A DNA stretch of 64,000 bases, taken from positions 1 through 64,000 of the forward strand of contig JAPTYO010000050.1 of NCBI GenBank assembly GCA_036873135.1, given 5' to 3'. The DNA is from Clarkia xantiana subsp. parviflora (Eukaryota > Streptophyta > Magnoliopsida > Myrtales > Onagraceae). Made by a program: the position numbers and the translations under genes. This document shows positions 26,801 through 38,217 of this stretch, piece by piece (positions within the stretch are counted from its first letter, which is position 1; the number at the start of each line of letters is the position of its first letter). The notes under the pieces were generated by a model, which had not been told where the DNA came from, did no database searches, and saw only the letters and a program-made list of their open reading frames with translations.

Positions 26801-27125
26801 GGTGTAAATATTTCAATTTATAATTGTGCGTAGGGTCGACGTAGCCATCCAATTATATTTGCAATTCGTCCAATATTAAATACTTGAGAAAGCAAAAGAA
26901 TTCATGGAAAATGTGAACAATGGATCTCGGAAACATCCTCATTCATTTCACATGAAGCAATTACAGAGTTCTGAATACAAACAGATTCCTAGCTAGCTAA
27001 CTAAGTTTCAGCATAAACAAAATAGTCAATATAGTCTATCTTCTACGGTGCTACGATGCAAAAACACTACTATTGATGTATGTATATCCGTACAATAGAG
27101 CTAGTAATAAGCATGATTGGGGGGA

Positions 27126-29248
27126 TCACCAGCAGCTCCCTGATGAGGATGAGGATGATGGGTGATTTGGTGGTGGTGCAGTATTATAGTATGCATCATG
27201 ATGATGACTAGTACTACCCACATACAGTTGTAGCGGCTGGTTAATAACCCCGAACGTCGAAGCATTGGAGGTTGAGTAGCCGGGTCCAGGGAGGAAACGA
27301 TTGTTAGGAGGCATAGTCGTCATCATCATCATCATGTCACGTCTCAACTTGAGAATCTGTTTTTCTAGATGCAGACACTTATAATATAAGGCAGCGGCGG
27401 CATAATATAAGGCAGCTGGTGGTGGCATCATCATGCCATTGCCATGCATAGGAGTCGACATCGGTGGTGGCGTCATCAATGGCGGAAGTGGTGTCGAGTT
27501 CTGATCAGGACTGCACATCTGATGATAATTATTCACCATTGACAAGCTGCAGCTTGATGATGATGATGGGTCATGAACCAGGTGTTGTTGATGATGATTG
27601 ACTGGATGATCATCATCATATGTGTCGTCGTCATTGATGCTCTTTCTCTTCTTGTGGGTGTTGTTTTTGCGTTTGAAATATTTCTGAGCATGGCTAGTGA
27701 TTTGAGAAGGTTTCTTTGATTTAATGTAAAATTTTGATACCTGCTTCCACTCCCCTTTCAATCCATCCTCCAATGCCCTTTTAAATTGTCTGCATTATCC
27801 ACAACAATATGTAACGTTTCCATTAATTAATTCCATTTCTAGCTAGCTAGCTAATAATACCAAATCTATATATATATAATAGCTACTTCTATTTATAGTA
27901 CTGCAACTCCAATTCCATGCTTGCGTGCATGCAAACTCCTTATTTACGTCAAATATATATTCAAAGACAGAACTAATTAAGGCTGATGATGTCTAAACCC
28001 TAACTAGCTAGCTAGCTAGGTATATATATATATATCTCGAAAATATTAAGCATGTGTCAAATTTGGGCACCACAATTGGTTGACCCGAAAAGGGCCTCTA
28101 AAATTTACTGATCATATGTTTAGGTTGAGTATATTATTTTGATACGACTAGATAATCCATAATTGACCATTTGATAGGAATGACGATCCCTCATCATCTG
28201 CTATACCAAACCTATAAACAGTTTCAACTATAGGTCATGTTGCAAATAGCTGTCACAGATTTAAAATGTTATTCGGTGTTCCAACTATCAGATTGGTTGA
28301 TTTCCACTTTTTTTCTCTTAAAATTTACAAAACAAAAACATGCTTTTAAGCATCAAATAAGACTTACAAATCTGATATATCAGAGAAGTGGAAAACAACA
28401 TGTTTTTGTTGCTTAAACTATCAATATTAACGCCAAAATCAGTCGGAAAAAAAGTGGAAAGTAACAAGTCTGATAGATGGGATACCGAATACCAAGATTT
28501 TAAATCTTGGACATCGATTAGAAACATGCCTTATGGTTAGGACTATTTTTATATTATTATTAACCCTAACCCTGCTAATTCAAATTATATGATGGTGATG
28601 ATCTATGATTCATGAATAAAACCCTAAACTGGCCTAATTAATACAGCTAGAGATCACTTGTAATATATATACTAAACCAATATTCTTCATTAACCTAAAT
28701 TGAAATTAAGCATGTATATATAATTATAAAATCAAAAGACAATGAAAACCTAGCTAGCTACATGATCAATCAGTAAATTAATTAACAACAAACTATAGTA
28801 ATTAATTACGTACGTACCTATGCTCTTCTATAGTCCATTGGCACGGTTGCTTCCTCATCATCATCTTCTTCTTCTGCTTCTTCCCCGGTGGCGGTGGCGG
28901 TGGCGGTGGCGGTGGCGGTGTGAATATCGTCGTATCACTCACTGCAAGATTGCGGGGGATAGCATCTACTGCAGGGATCGAGATCGCAGCATGATCACCG
29001 GCTAAATCGGGGCTAACATCATTATTCATCTCGCACTGTTGCTTAAACCTCTCAAGAATGCCGTCGAACTCTTCTTCTTGATCAAACCCTAACTGATCAT
29101 CATGAACTGCAGAGGCCATCATCTGGTTTAGATTATGGATGGACGTATTATTATTCATCATCAACTCATCGATGCATCCTAATTGTGGAACCTCCAACTC
29201 ATCGCCCTGTAGTAACTCCACAACATCTCCCTCGTGCTCCATCTGCAA
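27126..29248 (-). CDS. MYB-related transcription factor, SHAQKYF class, two exons
   Basis: Exon 1 is 29248-28818, intron 28817-27790 (1028 bp, gtacgt...gcag) and exon 2 27789-27126. The join splits an Arg codon and keeps frame, giving 364 residues. A single MYB/SANT repeat spans about 138-187: first Trp W138 in WTIEEHR, second Trp W158, and the signature SHAQKYF at 176-182. This signature marks the plant one-repeat (and DIVARICATA-type) MYB-related family, which binds DNA in the nucleus. Other segments are an acidic N-terminus, 11 prolines at 111-121, a Lys/Met-rich basic patch at 123-133, and His/Asn/Pro-rich, Met-rich low-complexity C-terminal DNA. The region between the two Trp residues (RQFKRALEDGLKGEW) departs from the usual RLFLLGLxKYGKGDW, so target specificity cannot be inferred. 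Start: the first ATG (29248) is used; a second Met lies at residue 3. No neighbour suggests a pathway. Confidence 0.85.
27790..28817 (-). other. Intron of the MYB-related gene
   Basis: GT-AG intron inside the MYB repeat, between His143 and Gln145. It is AT-rich with GCTA and TA microsatellites (near 27840-27852, 28005-28017 and 28021-28034). A 28300-28520 segment contains an imperfect inverted repeat (CAGACTTGTTACTTTCCAC-like / GTGGAAAACAACATG-like arms), probably a MITE relic. No coding evidence inside. Confidence 0.7.
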
Positions 29249-29966
29249 TTAATCTCTGACAAACTCTAGCTAGGAGAGTTAATTAATTAGGGCTTGCCTT
29301 TGCTTTGCTTTGCTTTGCTTTGGGGTATTAATTAGCAGTGATAATTTGATTTGATTTGATTGGATTAGATTAGATAAGTGTGTGTAGTGTGATATTATAT
29401 ATATACTAGTACTATTTCTTACAAAGCAAGTCGGTTTTTTCCCAAATCGCTCACCACTAAAAAATATATATATATATATATTCGATTTAATTGGGCATAT
29501 ATATATATATATATATATATATGGGAAATATAGAAGTAACATTACTAATGCATAAAGTATTTCATAATAATAATAATAATATACTTTACAGTTTATAATG
29601 AAAAATCAACTTTTTTTCAACTATTAGCCTAAAAAATTGAAAAACATTTTTAAAAAATGCATAAAAACTCAAATTAATTTAATGAAAATATAAATAATTT
29701 CTTATATCAGTTTACCTTTTTTTACAATTTCATAATTTATAGTTCTAAAAATATAGTCTCATACGTCTTATATTCTCTAAGGTTAAAACATGTGAAAATG
29801 ATAAAATTATAACGCACGCAGTGTAACATGTAATCCTTTACTGCGGATTATGAAAAAGATTAACATGTAGTCCTGTACTGCGGATTATGGAATAAAATGA
29901 TTCGCTGAGTTGCTTGTTCATTTGTTTACTACTATAACGCATGCAGTTCATCTTTCATTTAAAGTG
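29249..29966. promoter_or_regulatory. Upstream region of the MYB gene with microsatellites
   Basis: Holds tandem TTTGC units (29297-29322), TTGATT units (29345-29370) and two TA stretches (about 29466-29481 and 29498-29522) in what would be the 5' UTR and proximal promoter of the minus-strand gene. The core promoter cannot be fixed because TA tracts offer many TATA-like sites. 29540-29966 is AT-rich with no further signal seen. Confidence 0.4.
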
Positions 29967-30200
29967 GGAAATAGCCAATTTGCATCCCAATATTTGAACC
30001 ATATTGCAAAATGTATACTTTAAGTTTTGACCAAAAGCGCAAAACACATGTGCTCTCTATCCATAAATAAAACGTTAAAAATTGACAATAAATTGTCACA
30101 TGTCACAATTATTTAAGGCATAATAAAAGAATTTAAAATGTGATGATAAAAATAGTTAATAAAAAAGTTAGAATATGTTTGTAAAATGAATCAAAATTCA
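29967..30200. repeat. Single arm of a MITE family also present at 38.2 kb
   Basis: GGGAAATAGCCAATTTGCA ... GCAAAATGTATACTTTAAG ... GCGCAAAACACATG ... ACGTTAAAAATTGAC ... AAATTGTCACATGTCAC aligns by eye with the reverse complement of 38490-38665, where the end reads AATTGGCTATTTCCCC. The second arm is not recognisable here, so the copy looks truncated. Confidence 0.5.
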
Positions 30201-30547
30201 CTACACTTGAAATGTTATTGAATTCTTTTATTTGAGGCACAGTTTATTTTTTTATTTTGACTGTAACTTTTTCTGATAGTGTATTAGTTTGGATAATTGC
30301 AGTAATCAAATAAAGAAATGCTCCTTGCAGTTTTTATTTTCTAAAGTTTGCCTATGTCGATAATGTTAGAATAAAAAAAACATAAAACTACACTTAAATT
30401 TTAAAATTACTCAAATCTTAAAATTACTTATATCCTAACTAAAAAAACACTTTTTAAGAAAAGAATAATAAAAAATTCGAAGAAAGAAAAAATGTAAAGT
30501 ATACCGACAATAATATTAATTAAGGTTAAGAGCCTATAATCTGTCTG

Positions 30548-31013
30548 AAGTTTGCCCCATGTTGAAATTGTTATCTGACGTTTAAATTGAGTGTTCCTGG
30601 TTTCGTTTTGGTTGAAATTTGGTGTCTCGGTATGATTACTTTAGATAAGCCAATCCTGAAGAAACGGACTGTCAAATTCGAGCTCCCATGCACGCTCCCT
30701 TCTTATCACCTTGTCGGGACCGTCACCTAAGAAGCTGGCCACATCCGCGCAAGTAATTCTCGCTCCGTTGTCGCTGGAAATCGCTTCACATCACTTTGCT
30801 GGAAACCTATTATTTTGGATGTTCACCATTTGGATAAAATTTGGCGATTTTGTGAAAAGTAAAGAGTGAGGATTATGAGTGGGTTGATAAAAATAGTTAA
30901 AAGGAGAGGAAATGACCAGCGGAGACACCAAATTTCAATAAAAATGAAACACGGGACTATCCATTTTAACATTTCAAACTTCAGAGATTAAATTTCAACA
31001 TTAGGCAAACCTT
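30548..31013. mobile_element. Foldback MITE (about 466 bp, arms about 80 bp)
   Basis: Left arm AAGTTTGCCCCATGTTGAAA ... TTGAAATTTGGTGTCTC (30548-30627) matches the reverse complement of the right arm GAGACACCAAATTTCAATAA ... TTTCAACATTAGGCAAACCTT (30921-31013) with scattered mismatches. The 300-bp centre is less AT-rich and has no convincing coding frame. No clear target-site duplication is visible. Confidence 0.6.
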
Positions 31014-31486
31014 GTTATGTTTATAGGTTATTTTTACAAAATAAAAGGGGCATTTCTAAATTTAATTGTATTTTGGGGCATTTCTGCAAATTCTTCTAGT
31101 AGTCTAGTAAAAATATTATATTTTCGTCAATCGATATTAGTGAGAGTAAAATTACAATACTTGGTCTTTGTAATTGGAGATGAAACAAATATGAAAACGA
31201 TCTAAGGTGGTTTGGTATAATATATAGATACATCTTTATCTTTATACCACAATAAAATATGCAACATGTCTGTCTATCACCCCAAATGGTGTCTTTTCTA
31301 TCTAAGAGACACCTATTCTAAACCAGTAAACGGTCTGACATGAATGTAAATGTATGATGGGTCGGACCGGAGCTCCAAACGAATCGTCACAATTTATTTT
31401 AGTAAAAAAATCATCTTAGCAAAGAAAAAAAATTATACTTTTCACAGATTACCACCACCACAGAGATAACCCAAAAGAGGAGTGAG
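31014..31486. other. Gene-free AT-rich spacer
   Basis: Between two foldback elements. The 62-codon open stretch at 31017 has no homology I recognise and no coding bias. Nothing else seen. Confidence 0.5.
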
Positions 31487-31660
31487 AAATTCTTGGTTGC
31501 CACCGTTCCAACAGGTGGCAATCAAGGTGGTGGCTCTCCACCAATTGTCTTCTGCCATGTGTCCATTTTCACTATTTGATTTTGCTAAGTGTTGAAATGT
31601 AATTGGTGGAGGGCCACCACCTTGGTTGCCACATGTTGGAACGCTGGCAACCAAGAATTT
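31487..31660. mobile_element. Short foldback MITE (174 bp)
   Basis: Near-complete hairpin: it starts AAATTCTTGGTTGCC and ends GGCAACCAAGAATTT (15 bp perfect). The arms continue through GTTCCAAC / GTTGGAAC, CAAGGTGGTGG / CCACCACCTTG and TCCACCAATT / AATTGGTGGA, about 60 bp each. The minus-strand open stretch here is a shadow of the hairpin. Target-site duplication not clear. Confidence 0.7.
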
Positions 31661-32048
31661 ATCGGTTCTGTCTTCGCTCTGACGTCGGATTGGTGATTAT
31701 TTTCGCCGACGGTCTGCCTCTGCCGTAGCCGCAGAGTTACGGCGAGGTCAACAACTTTAGTTCTTAAACAACAGTTTTTTTATTTTTGAGATTAGGTTTG
31801 TGGATTTATATCTAATTGAATTGCTTATTCGAATTTTCATGTATGAGTTTAGCTATCTTCAATCTCTGGTGAGTACTGAAATTTTCTTGTGACAAATTCC
31901 GACCTCCTTTAGGGGGTTATAGCTTGAATATCCTTTAGAGGCAACTGCAGTTTCAGTTAAAAGGCTTAGGTTCTAGAATTCGAGGGTATGGATTAAGATA
32001 TCATTCACTTTTTTTTGCTTACTTTGTTTAGGGTAGGATCTATTATTT
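31661..32048 (+). other. Spacer, possibly the 5' part of the ARF pseudogene
   Basis: Contains GC-richer DNA (31680-31750) followed by T-rich, intron-like sequence ending ttttttgcttactttgtttag at about 32030. It lies immediately left of the copia element whose other side holds ARF-derived exons, so it could be the leader of that locus. No ARF codons were recognised here. Confidence 0.25.
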
Positions 32049-32148
32049 AGCCCAAATCATTAAGTCTTGACCCATGATGGTAAATTAATCTTGGCCCATG
32101 GTAAGTTCTTCTTGGCCCATGATGGCAAGTCGATGTTGAATCTTAACA

Positions 32149-34019
32149 CTCCCCCATCAACATTGACTTTCCTTCATGTTTCTTCTCGTCAATGTTGCAC
32201 TCTTGTTTGTGTCGCTCTTGATTCTTCAGTCGTACTTTTCCGTCTCCATAAATTCTTCTCTTCTCATTAAATCTGGTAGAGCTTTCATTCCGCAACTCGA
32301 ATTTTCTACCTCGATGAATCTTCGCACTTTTACATCTTTCGCTTCTCGAGGTCTTCATTCTTCCTATATTATCTGCTCCACCTTTAGTCGACCAAGAATG
32401 GCTTCTTCCGTTGATCTCTTTAAGTTTTGAAGCACTTCCTCTTTGATTGATGACTGGACTCTTAGCAATCGACAAAATAACTTGTCGACGCTTATATCCC
32501 ATCGTCGGCAGCATAGCTTCATCTCTCTTAGAAATCTCCAAGTCCGACTCTTCCTTCTCTTCATCATGTGACAAAGACTGATTCTCAACTACCGGACTTG
32601 CAAGGAAGCAAGAATAAGCACATATGCAATTTTTATCCTGATCACGAACTTCCTTAGTGATCGATCTTCCCGATCTTTGCTTCACCACTTGTTTATCATC
32701 GACTCCACCATGGACGTCTCCGCGAGGATTTGAACTCCCCCTTTTTCCATGAACCTTCTTTGAAGAAGTTTCCTTACTTGAAGATGGTATCACAAACATG
32801 TCGTCTACTCGCTCACTGATGTGAACTACGTCTGCCTTGATCATCTCAACATTCTTGAGAAATTTCACATCATTCGGACCAAATAAAACTTACATACCTG
32901 AATCGACTGCATTTGCCACTAAAAGGAGATTTTTCTTCATACCCGGAACATGATAAACGCTATCGAGCTTGATCGATGTCTCACCGCTACCGTTGATCAC
33001 AACAGTGCCTTCTTTCTCAACATGGTGAACAGTATCATCCGCCGTGAGTATAACTGATTCTCCTTCATGACGACGAAGATTCGAAAATTGCTTCACATCT
33101 CTAGTAAGATGATGACCACAACCGGAATCGACAATCCACTCATTTCTCGGGTTTCGAGCTCTGAATGCACACGTGGGAGTGGTCTTGCCTAGAAAACATT
33201 TAGCCCATTATTCATCTTCGGTTGAAGTCTTAGGTTCCACCGTGTTACTCTCTTTCAGTCTGGTCCGACAATTGCTCTTCAGATGTCCAGGCTTCCCACA
33301 CCGGTAACACTTGAAGTCTTTCCTGCGAGACGACTCCACATTCCCACCAACATTTTTCCTGGCGTCAATCTCCTTCATCTGAGCCACGAGCGCGCACTGA
33401 TCTTCCTCCAGCTTTACCCCGGCCATTGCTTAGCCAACGACTCCTGTGAAGCTAGAAGGTTCTCAAACTCCTCCAAATATGGTTATTGAACCCACTCTTG
33501 AATCGATGTAACAAACGGTATATACTCGGGACGTAATCCCCGAATAATGGACCGTTTTATCTGTGCTTTCGAAATTGGCTCCTCCGGGTTGAGTAAATTA
33601 ATTTCCGAACACAAGTTCTTCATCTTAAGAAAGAACTGTGAAATAGAAGATTCACCATGTCTTGCATTCGCCAGATCCGTCTCCAACATCTATAACCGCG
33701 CCTCGTTCTTCTTGTTGTATAGCTGGTCTAGCGTCTTCCAGATCGAACTGGCAGAGGTGCATCGTGAGATATTCTCAAACACCTCTGACGATATCGACCT
33801 CTTCAAGGCAAACTCCGCCTTAGCATTCCTCCGCTTCCAGCGCTTGAGCTCTTCACCGTTTCTGGTGGTCTCCTCCGAGGCGGTTGTATCACTGCCTACA
33901 ACGATATCCCACAAATCTTCGCTCACGAGATACGACTCCATGCAGGATTTCCAAATCCGGTAATTGGACGAGTTCAGTAGCTCCATTCCAAATCCAATTA
34001 CGCGACCGGCAGCATCCAT
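32149..34019 (-). pseudogene. Copia gag-protease pseudogene
   Basis: Gag starts at MDAAGRVIGF (34019) and reads through the NYRIWKSCMESYL block typical of the copia gag family. A CCHC zinc knuckle follows, CYRCGKPGHLKSNC (about 33320-33275). The retroviral-type protease has WIVDSGCGHHLT (about 33155-33115; usually DSGATxH) and ends near YHVPGMKKNLL (about 32950). Breaks: a TAG after NEARL, a TAA after EWVQ, a frame change around KQWPG/MAGVK, a TAA after STEDE and a TAA at DSGM/VLFGP. Downstream of VKFLKNVEMIKADVV the frame enters a Lys/Glu/Ser-rich tail of about 200 codons with no integrase similarity and stops at the 3' LTR edge. Confidence 0.85.
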
Positions 34020-34092
34020 ATTTAGAGTACCCGAGTTCTTCAATCCCGATCTTGAATCGTTCCGCGTTAATGCGAAATTGGCTCTGATACCA

Positions 34093-34536
34093 TGTAAAAA
34101 TAACGAAGTGCCGATTTGCACTTGCCCAAGACCGTACTTCACAAACAAGAGAAGAACTCGTATATATATAACTCTCTTACTCTAAATATGACATATTGGA
34201 GACTCTTACAACTTTGGTGGTGGTGGTGTGTTGTGGTGGTTTTCTTGCACTTGACAAATGACTCTAGACCTATTTATACTATCCTAGAGAGAACTCTAGA
34301 CTTAGATATTTCTAGAGCAAGAACTTCCTAAAAACTATCTAGAACATCCTGCAATTATTATAACCTTAGAATCATCTAGACACATTATCTAAACTTTAAT
34401 CTCTAGATATTTCTTCAACTTGGCCCAATCTCTCTTAGCCCAAATCATTAAGTCTTGACCCATAATGGTAAATTAATCTTGGCCCATGGTAAGTTCTTCT
34501 TGGCCCATGATGGCAAGTCAATGTTGAATCTTAACA
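34093..34536 (-). repeat. 5' LTR of the minus-strand copia element (444 bp)
   Basis: On the minus strand it begins TGTTAAGATTC and ends TTTTTACA directly before the tRNA-Met primer site. A TATAAATAGG box is present near 34278-34269. The outer 88 bp match the truncated 3' LTR at 32049-32148. GTTAT follows on the right flank (34537-34541). Confidence 0.85.
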
Positions 34537-34540
34537 GTTA

Positions 34541-34743
34541 TGTGGGAGTCGAACAAGACAAATAACCTTTTGTAAGTCTGCTCATTTTGACAAAAGTGAA
34601 ACACTGTGGAATTCTCTTGTTCCAGATCCGTCCTCTTGGAGGCATTACTTCCAGAATATTCAAGACTCATCTTTGTGGTGGATAGTAGTGATCGAGACTA
34701 TGTTTTTTTAGCCATAGATAAGTTGAGCATGGTGATGAGCAAG
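34541..34743 (+). pseudogene. ARF-family small GTPase pseudogene fragment (intron retained)
   Basis: TGTGGGAGTCGAACAAGACAA reads as a damaged VGGQDK (switch II). It is followed by an intron-like stretch ending TTGTTCCAG, then ATCCGTCCTCTTGGAGGCAT..., a damaged [53 protein letters not shown] is clear. It fades through a GATAAGTTGAGC-like RDELHRM remnant to a gtatttct donor-like site at 34742. One-base deletions (after CCTCTT and after ATTCAA) destroy the frame. The retained intron means it is a degenerated genomic copy, not a processed retrocopy. N-terminal and C-terminal exons are not seen; the copia element sits just upstream. Confidence 0.75.
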
Positions 34744-36154
34744 GTATTTCTGATTCCCAGTATTTGTACTTATTAGAGCAATTTCCAATATATATATATA
34801 TATATTGTTTATTGTAGCTTGTTGGGTTAACAAATGATATATTATTTTTAAATTAATTGGCGCTGCAATTTTAGATGTTATTGATTTTTGTTTTTTCATT
34901 CATAACTTTCGACTAACCTGATCATGGAAGTGATGCAAGTTTTTTTTGGAATGTACAAAAAGTAGAAGGAGATTCAGTTTTTGAATACAAAAACAGGTGC
35001 CTTTGAAACAATATTTTTGATAACTTGCTTCCACAAGAAATACTTCAATTACTCAGATAAATGTGTATGTGCAGATGATTGTATTGTTTTTTACCTTAAC
35101 CTAACTAGATCTACAGATCGTGTTTCTTGAAGCTGACCATCTTTGACTTTGATACTGACTTACTTTTAAATGAGAAAATCATCTGACCCATTAAGCTTTA
35201 TATAGCTTTTTTTTTTTTAAATAAGTAACATTCTTACATTAAGGCTCTTAAAGATCAAACGATTACTGTAGTGGAGCGCTTTCTTTATTCAAAATTTTCA
35301 TTAAACCTCAATCTATAATATACTTTGTATGTATTTATATTTTAGCCACATAATAAAGCTATCTAAAGTAATTATACTATTCTTATAATTTATGTAAAAT
35401 GCTAAATTATTTAATTTTATACAAACTATTCTTATATTATATTATATTAAAATGTACTTATATTAATAGTATATTGAAAAACATGAATATCACTATAATT
35501 TCTAACAATTAATCGTGCTATTTGGCCATGGCATTTGGGCCGTTTTCATTATTAATCAACTATTGCATGAGTGCCTCACAAAATAATAAACAAGTTCGTC
35601 AAGGATAATTTGCAGGTCAGACTATTGTTCATGAAATATGAATGATCAATGGTTGATGAGTTTTGCCTTGCTCTATGCTTATTATTTCTATATTATTTTA
35701 TATTAAGCACTTAATATCTTCTAATTTATTAATTTACTTGTAACTGATTTTTTATTTTGGAATTCACACACGCCTTATTCTATCTATCCAAGCTCATGAC
35801 AATATGCATATGTCTTGATAGCATGCTAGGAAGGTTTGACACGGTTAAGAATGTGTCCAACCCAACGTTTTATTGTTTATATTGGTGCGCATATCCATAT
35901 ACAATTTCGTATTGCAAATACTATATTCCATTAACTTAAATAAATTTGAACGACATTTTTTTTCCAAACATGCGCATGCAACACAGGAGCATAAATAACT
36001 AGTATACTTAAATCTTGCATGCTTGACAATTGACATTGTCATGGATCTTTAATTCTAGTTTGCCCAACAACACAAGAAAGCGGCAATCATTTCTCCAAGC
36101 AGAGAGAGTAACTGAGAAAGGTAGCACGGGTAATAAATAAATTATTTAGTAATT
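34744..36154. other. AT-rich spacer
   Basis: Contains a TA tract (34789-34805) and poly-T (35209-35219). Short open stretches have no homology I recognise. Nothing else supportable. Confidence 0.5.
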
Positions 36155-36239
36155 GGGGTGGTGGCGCAGTTGACTAGCGCTTATGTCTCATAGCTAAAGA
36201 GTAATCCTGAGGTTCAAAGTTTGAGCCTCTCTCACCTTA
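36155..36239 (+). tRNA. Elongator tRNA-Met (CAT) with intron, probably decayed
   Basis: GGGGTGGTGGCGCAGTTGAC...TAGCGC forms the acceptor 5' strand, D-stem and loop. The anticodon CAT is at 36189-36191, an 11-bp intron (GCTAAAGAGTA) follows position 37, and ATCCTGAGG continues the anticodon stem. Plant elongator tRNA-Met genes characteristically carry such a short intron. Without it the molecule is 74 nt counting discriminator A73. Defects: two G-U pairs at the acceptor tip, mismatches at 29-41, 49-65 and 51-63, and loss of the invariant C56 (T here), which damages the B-box promoter. Most likely a pseudogene. Confidence 0.7.
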
Positions 36240-37889
36240 ATATCTTTATTCTAAGTTATTTCTTTAAAGTTTTTCTCTTTACTCTGTATATAGCTTGTGA
36301 ATTATCTGGTTTTGTCAAATGACAAAGACCGATTTTTTTTTTGGTTAAAAGGATGATATTATTATCAAGACCGATATTGGATAACATTGAATAAACATTG
36401 GAAGGAAATCCATTCATTCAGCAATGTAGAGTTTGCAGAAACGTTTTATGGTTGATTAGGCATAATTCTAGCTATATATATATATATATAAACGAGAAAA
36501 ACCTCATCATGTCATGGTGAGTAAAAAACTCTTTTAGAGTTTAGCAAACAAATCTGTCTATTTAATCGGACGAGTATTCCCTGCCTTGTTTTCCCGTCAT
36601 AGTCTCTGTCTTATTCCTCTAAAGGCTCCACGTGTCCATTCTTCTTGTTATTTATTTCTTTCTTTCACTTTTATTTATCATTTTCTTTATTGTATTAACA
36701 TCACTTGGGAAGGAAGAAAAACACGCATCACAAATAAATAATTATCATCATATTTTTCGTTCTTTATTTACATCCATCCACATTTATTTACTTACGTTGT
36801 TATTTATTTATAATATATACAATATAAGTTCATTAATCTTCGTTACATGATATTTTATAGTTGCATGTTGACATATGATATCATATACTCCTAAGTACTT
36901 AAATTACAATATTATTACAAATTAATCAATGTATATATTTACCTAATATACTAATTATAAAATATATTTTTGTGTAAAACTCAAGTAAATAACATTATTT
37001 ATAACATAAATTTTTGTTTAAGCAAAATACTACACAACACGTCCATATTATTTTTTTCAAGAACGATTAGCAGTATTATATAATAATATAAGAAAGATTT
37101 TTAAACAGTATAGTTATGAGAATAAGTAAATTAAACAATATAAGGTATATATTTATAATTAATAAATAAATAGAAATATATGGTGAGATATGTTGTTTGT
37201 TTGGGGCGCATATGTTTCTTCTGCTTAGGGGATGTGAACTAATTAAAGAAGTCTAAATTAAAGAATAAAAAGAAGAAGGGACACGTGGAGGTTTCAGATG
37301 AATGGTACAGAGGTAAGACAGGAAAATAGGGCAGAGGATGCTCGTCTTATTTAATCCCCCACTGCTCTGCTCTGCTATACGGTATAAAACTAGCAGCAGC
37401 CATTGGATTGGGGATTGGATTGGAATAGATAACAAAAAAAAAAAAAAGACAATATCTCCTTTCTAAATGGCCTAGCTTCCAGTTTTTATGTGTTTAGAGA
37501 AGAGAACCAACTTTGAAACATGGCATTCTTATCGGAGAGAACACTACAGCATGTTCTGAGAGCAAGTAGTCAACTGCATTGTCTTCCTTGTGTAATGTTG
37601 TTGTGTGCTAGCTTATGTGTTTGTTGATCAATCTTTTAAATCATTTCATAAATAAGTTTTTTTTGAAAAGTATAATTATGAGCATTTTATTTCTACTGAA
37701 GAAGCCAAGAAAATAATAGCTGCATCAACCAGAGATAGACATTTATATATGCATAACCCCACCAAAATCCATCCCATTATTACATACAACAACATATATG
37801 TATGCCCTTTGCTTATGCCCAACCAAATACCTAAACCCTCTTTCTTAAGTATATTTAGTATTTATATATATATGGTGAGGTCCAAATAG
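36240..37889. other. AT-rich spacer with no gene seen
   Basis: Contains a TA tract (36473-36490) and an A run (37433-37446). No splice-consistent coding frame was found. Short open stretches are low-complexity. Confidence 0.5.
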
Positions 37890-38217
37890 TTAGGGTACTC
37901 ACTTAGCCTCGAGTCTTAGCTATCACCGCTAGAACCGAGGCGGCATCCGACAGCTGTGAGAGCTCCAAGATGTATAGTCTTCTTCACCCACCTCATAATG
38001 TCTACACCAGCCTCTGCGCCCTGTAATTAACTACCATAGCAGCACTACTCCAAAATTGTACACATCACTTTTCTAGTCCACTTTTAGTATGTAAGCAACC
38101 ATCATAATTGAAAAACATAATTAATTAAGATGATGGAACAATGTTTACTTGGAAGCCAAGCAAGTCTTACCGGGTGCAATATACCCATAGGACCCACCTA
38201 GCGTCTGGGCTACATTG
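37890..38217 (-). pseudogene. CLAVATA1-like LRR receptor kinase pseudogene fragment
   Basis: Minus strand. 38210-38172 reads as GGSYGYIAP (kinase activation-loop end), followed by gtaaga and an intron-like 68 bp. Then AYILKVD-stop-KSDVYNFGVVLL-W-stop-LITGRRG (about 38100-38020) matches the [26 protein letters not shown] of CLV1-type kinases. DIMRWVKKT and, in another frame, SDAASVLAV (about 37945) match the segment after it. There are two stops and at least two frame changes. The intron position after GYIAP agrees with CLV1-type genes, so this is an unprocessed relic. Extracellular repeats and the kinase N-lobe are absent, and a MITE abuts the upstream edge. Confidence 0.75.

Larger units (their letters stand above)
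32049..34536 (-). mobile_element. Non-autonomous Ty1/copia element with gag and protease only
   Basis: Minus orientation. The 5' LTR is 34536-34093. The PBS TGGTATCAGAGCC (34092-34080) matches plant initiator tRNA-Met. Gag and protease relics follow, then a non-pol basic region, a purine tract GATGGGGGAG (32158-32149) and a 3' LTR of only about 100 bp (32148-32049). The two LTRs share TGTTAAGATTCAACAT and the following ~85 bp nearly unchanged. There is no integrase, reverse transcriptase or RNase H, so it resembles gag-carrying non-autonomous LTR elements. The 3' LTR is cut off internally, so no target duplication can be confirmed. Confidence 0.85.

Noticed and set aside
31442..31654. 70-codon minus-strand open frame
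   Set aside because: Coincides with the hairpin arms of the 174-bp MITE.
36155..36239. Head of a tRNA-derived SINE
   Set aside because: The plant tRNA-Met intron is retained and no SINE tail or target duplication follows, so a decayed tRNA gene is the better reading.
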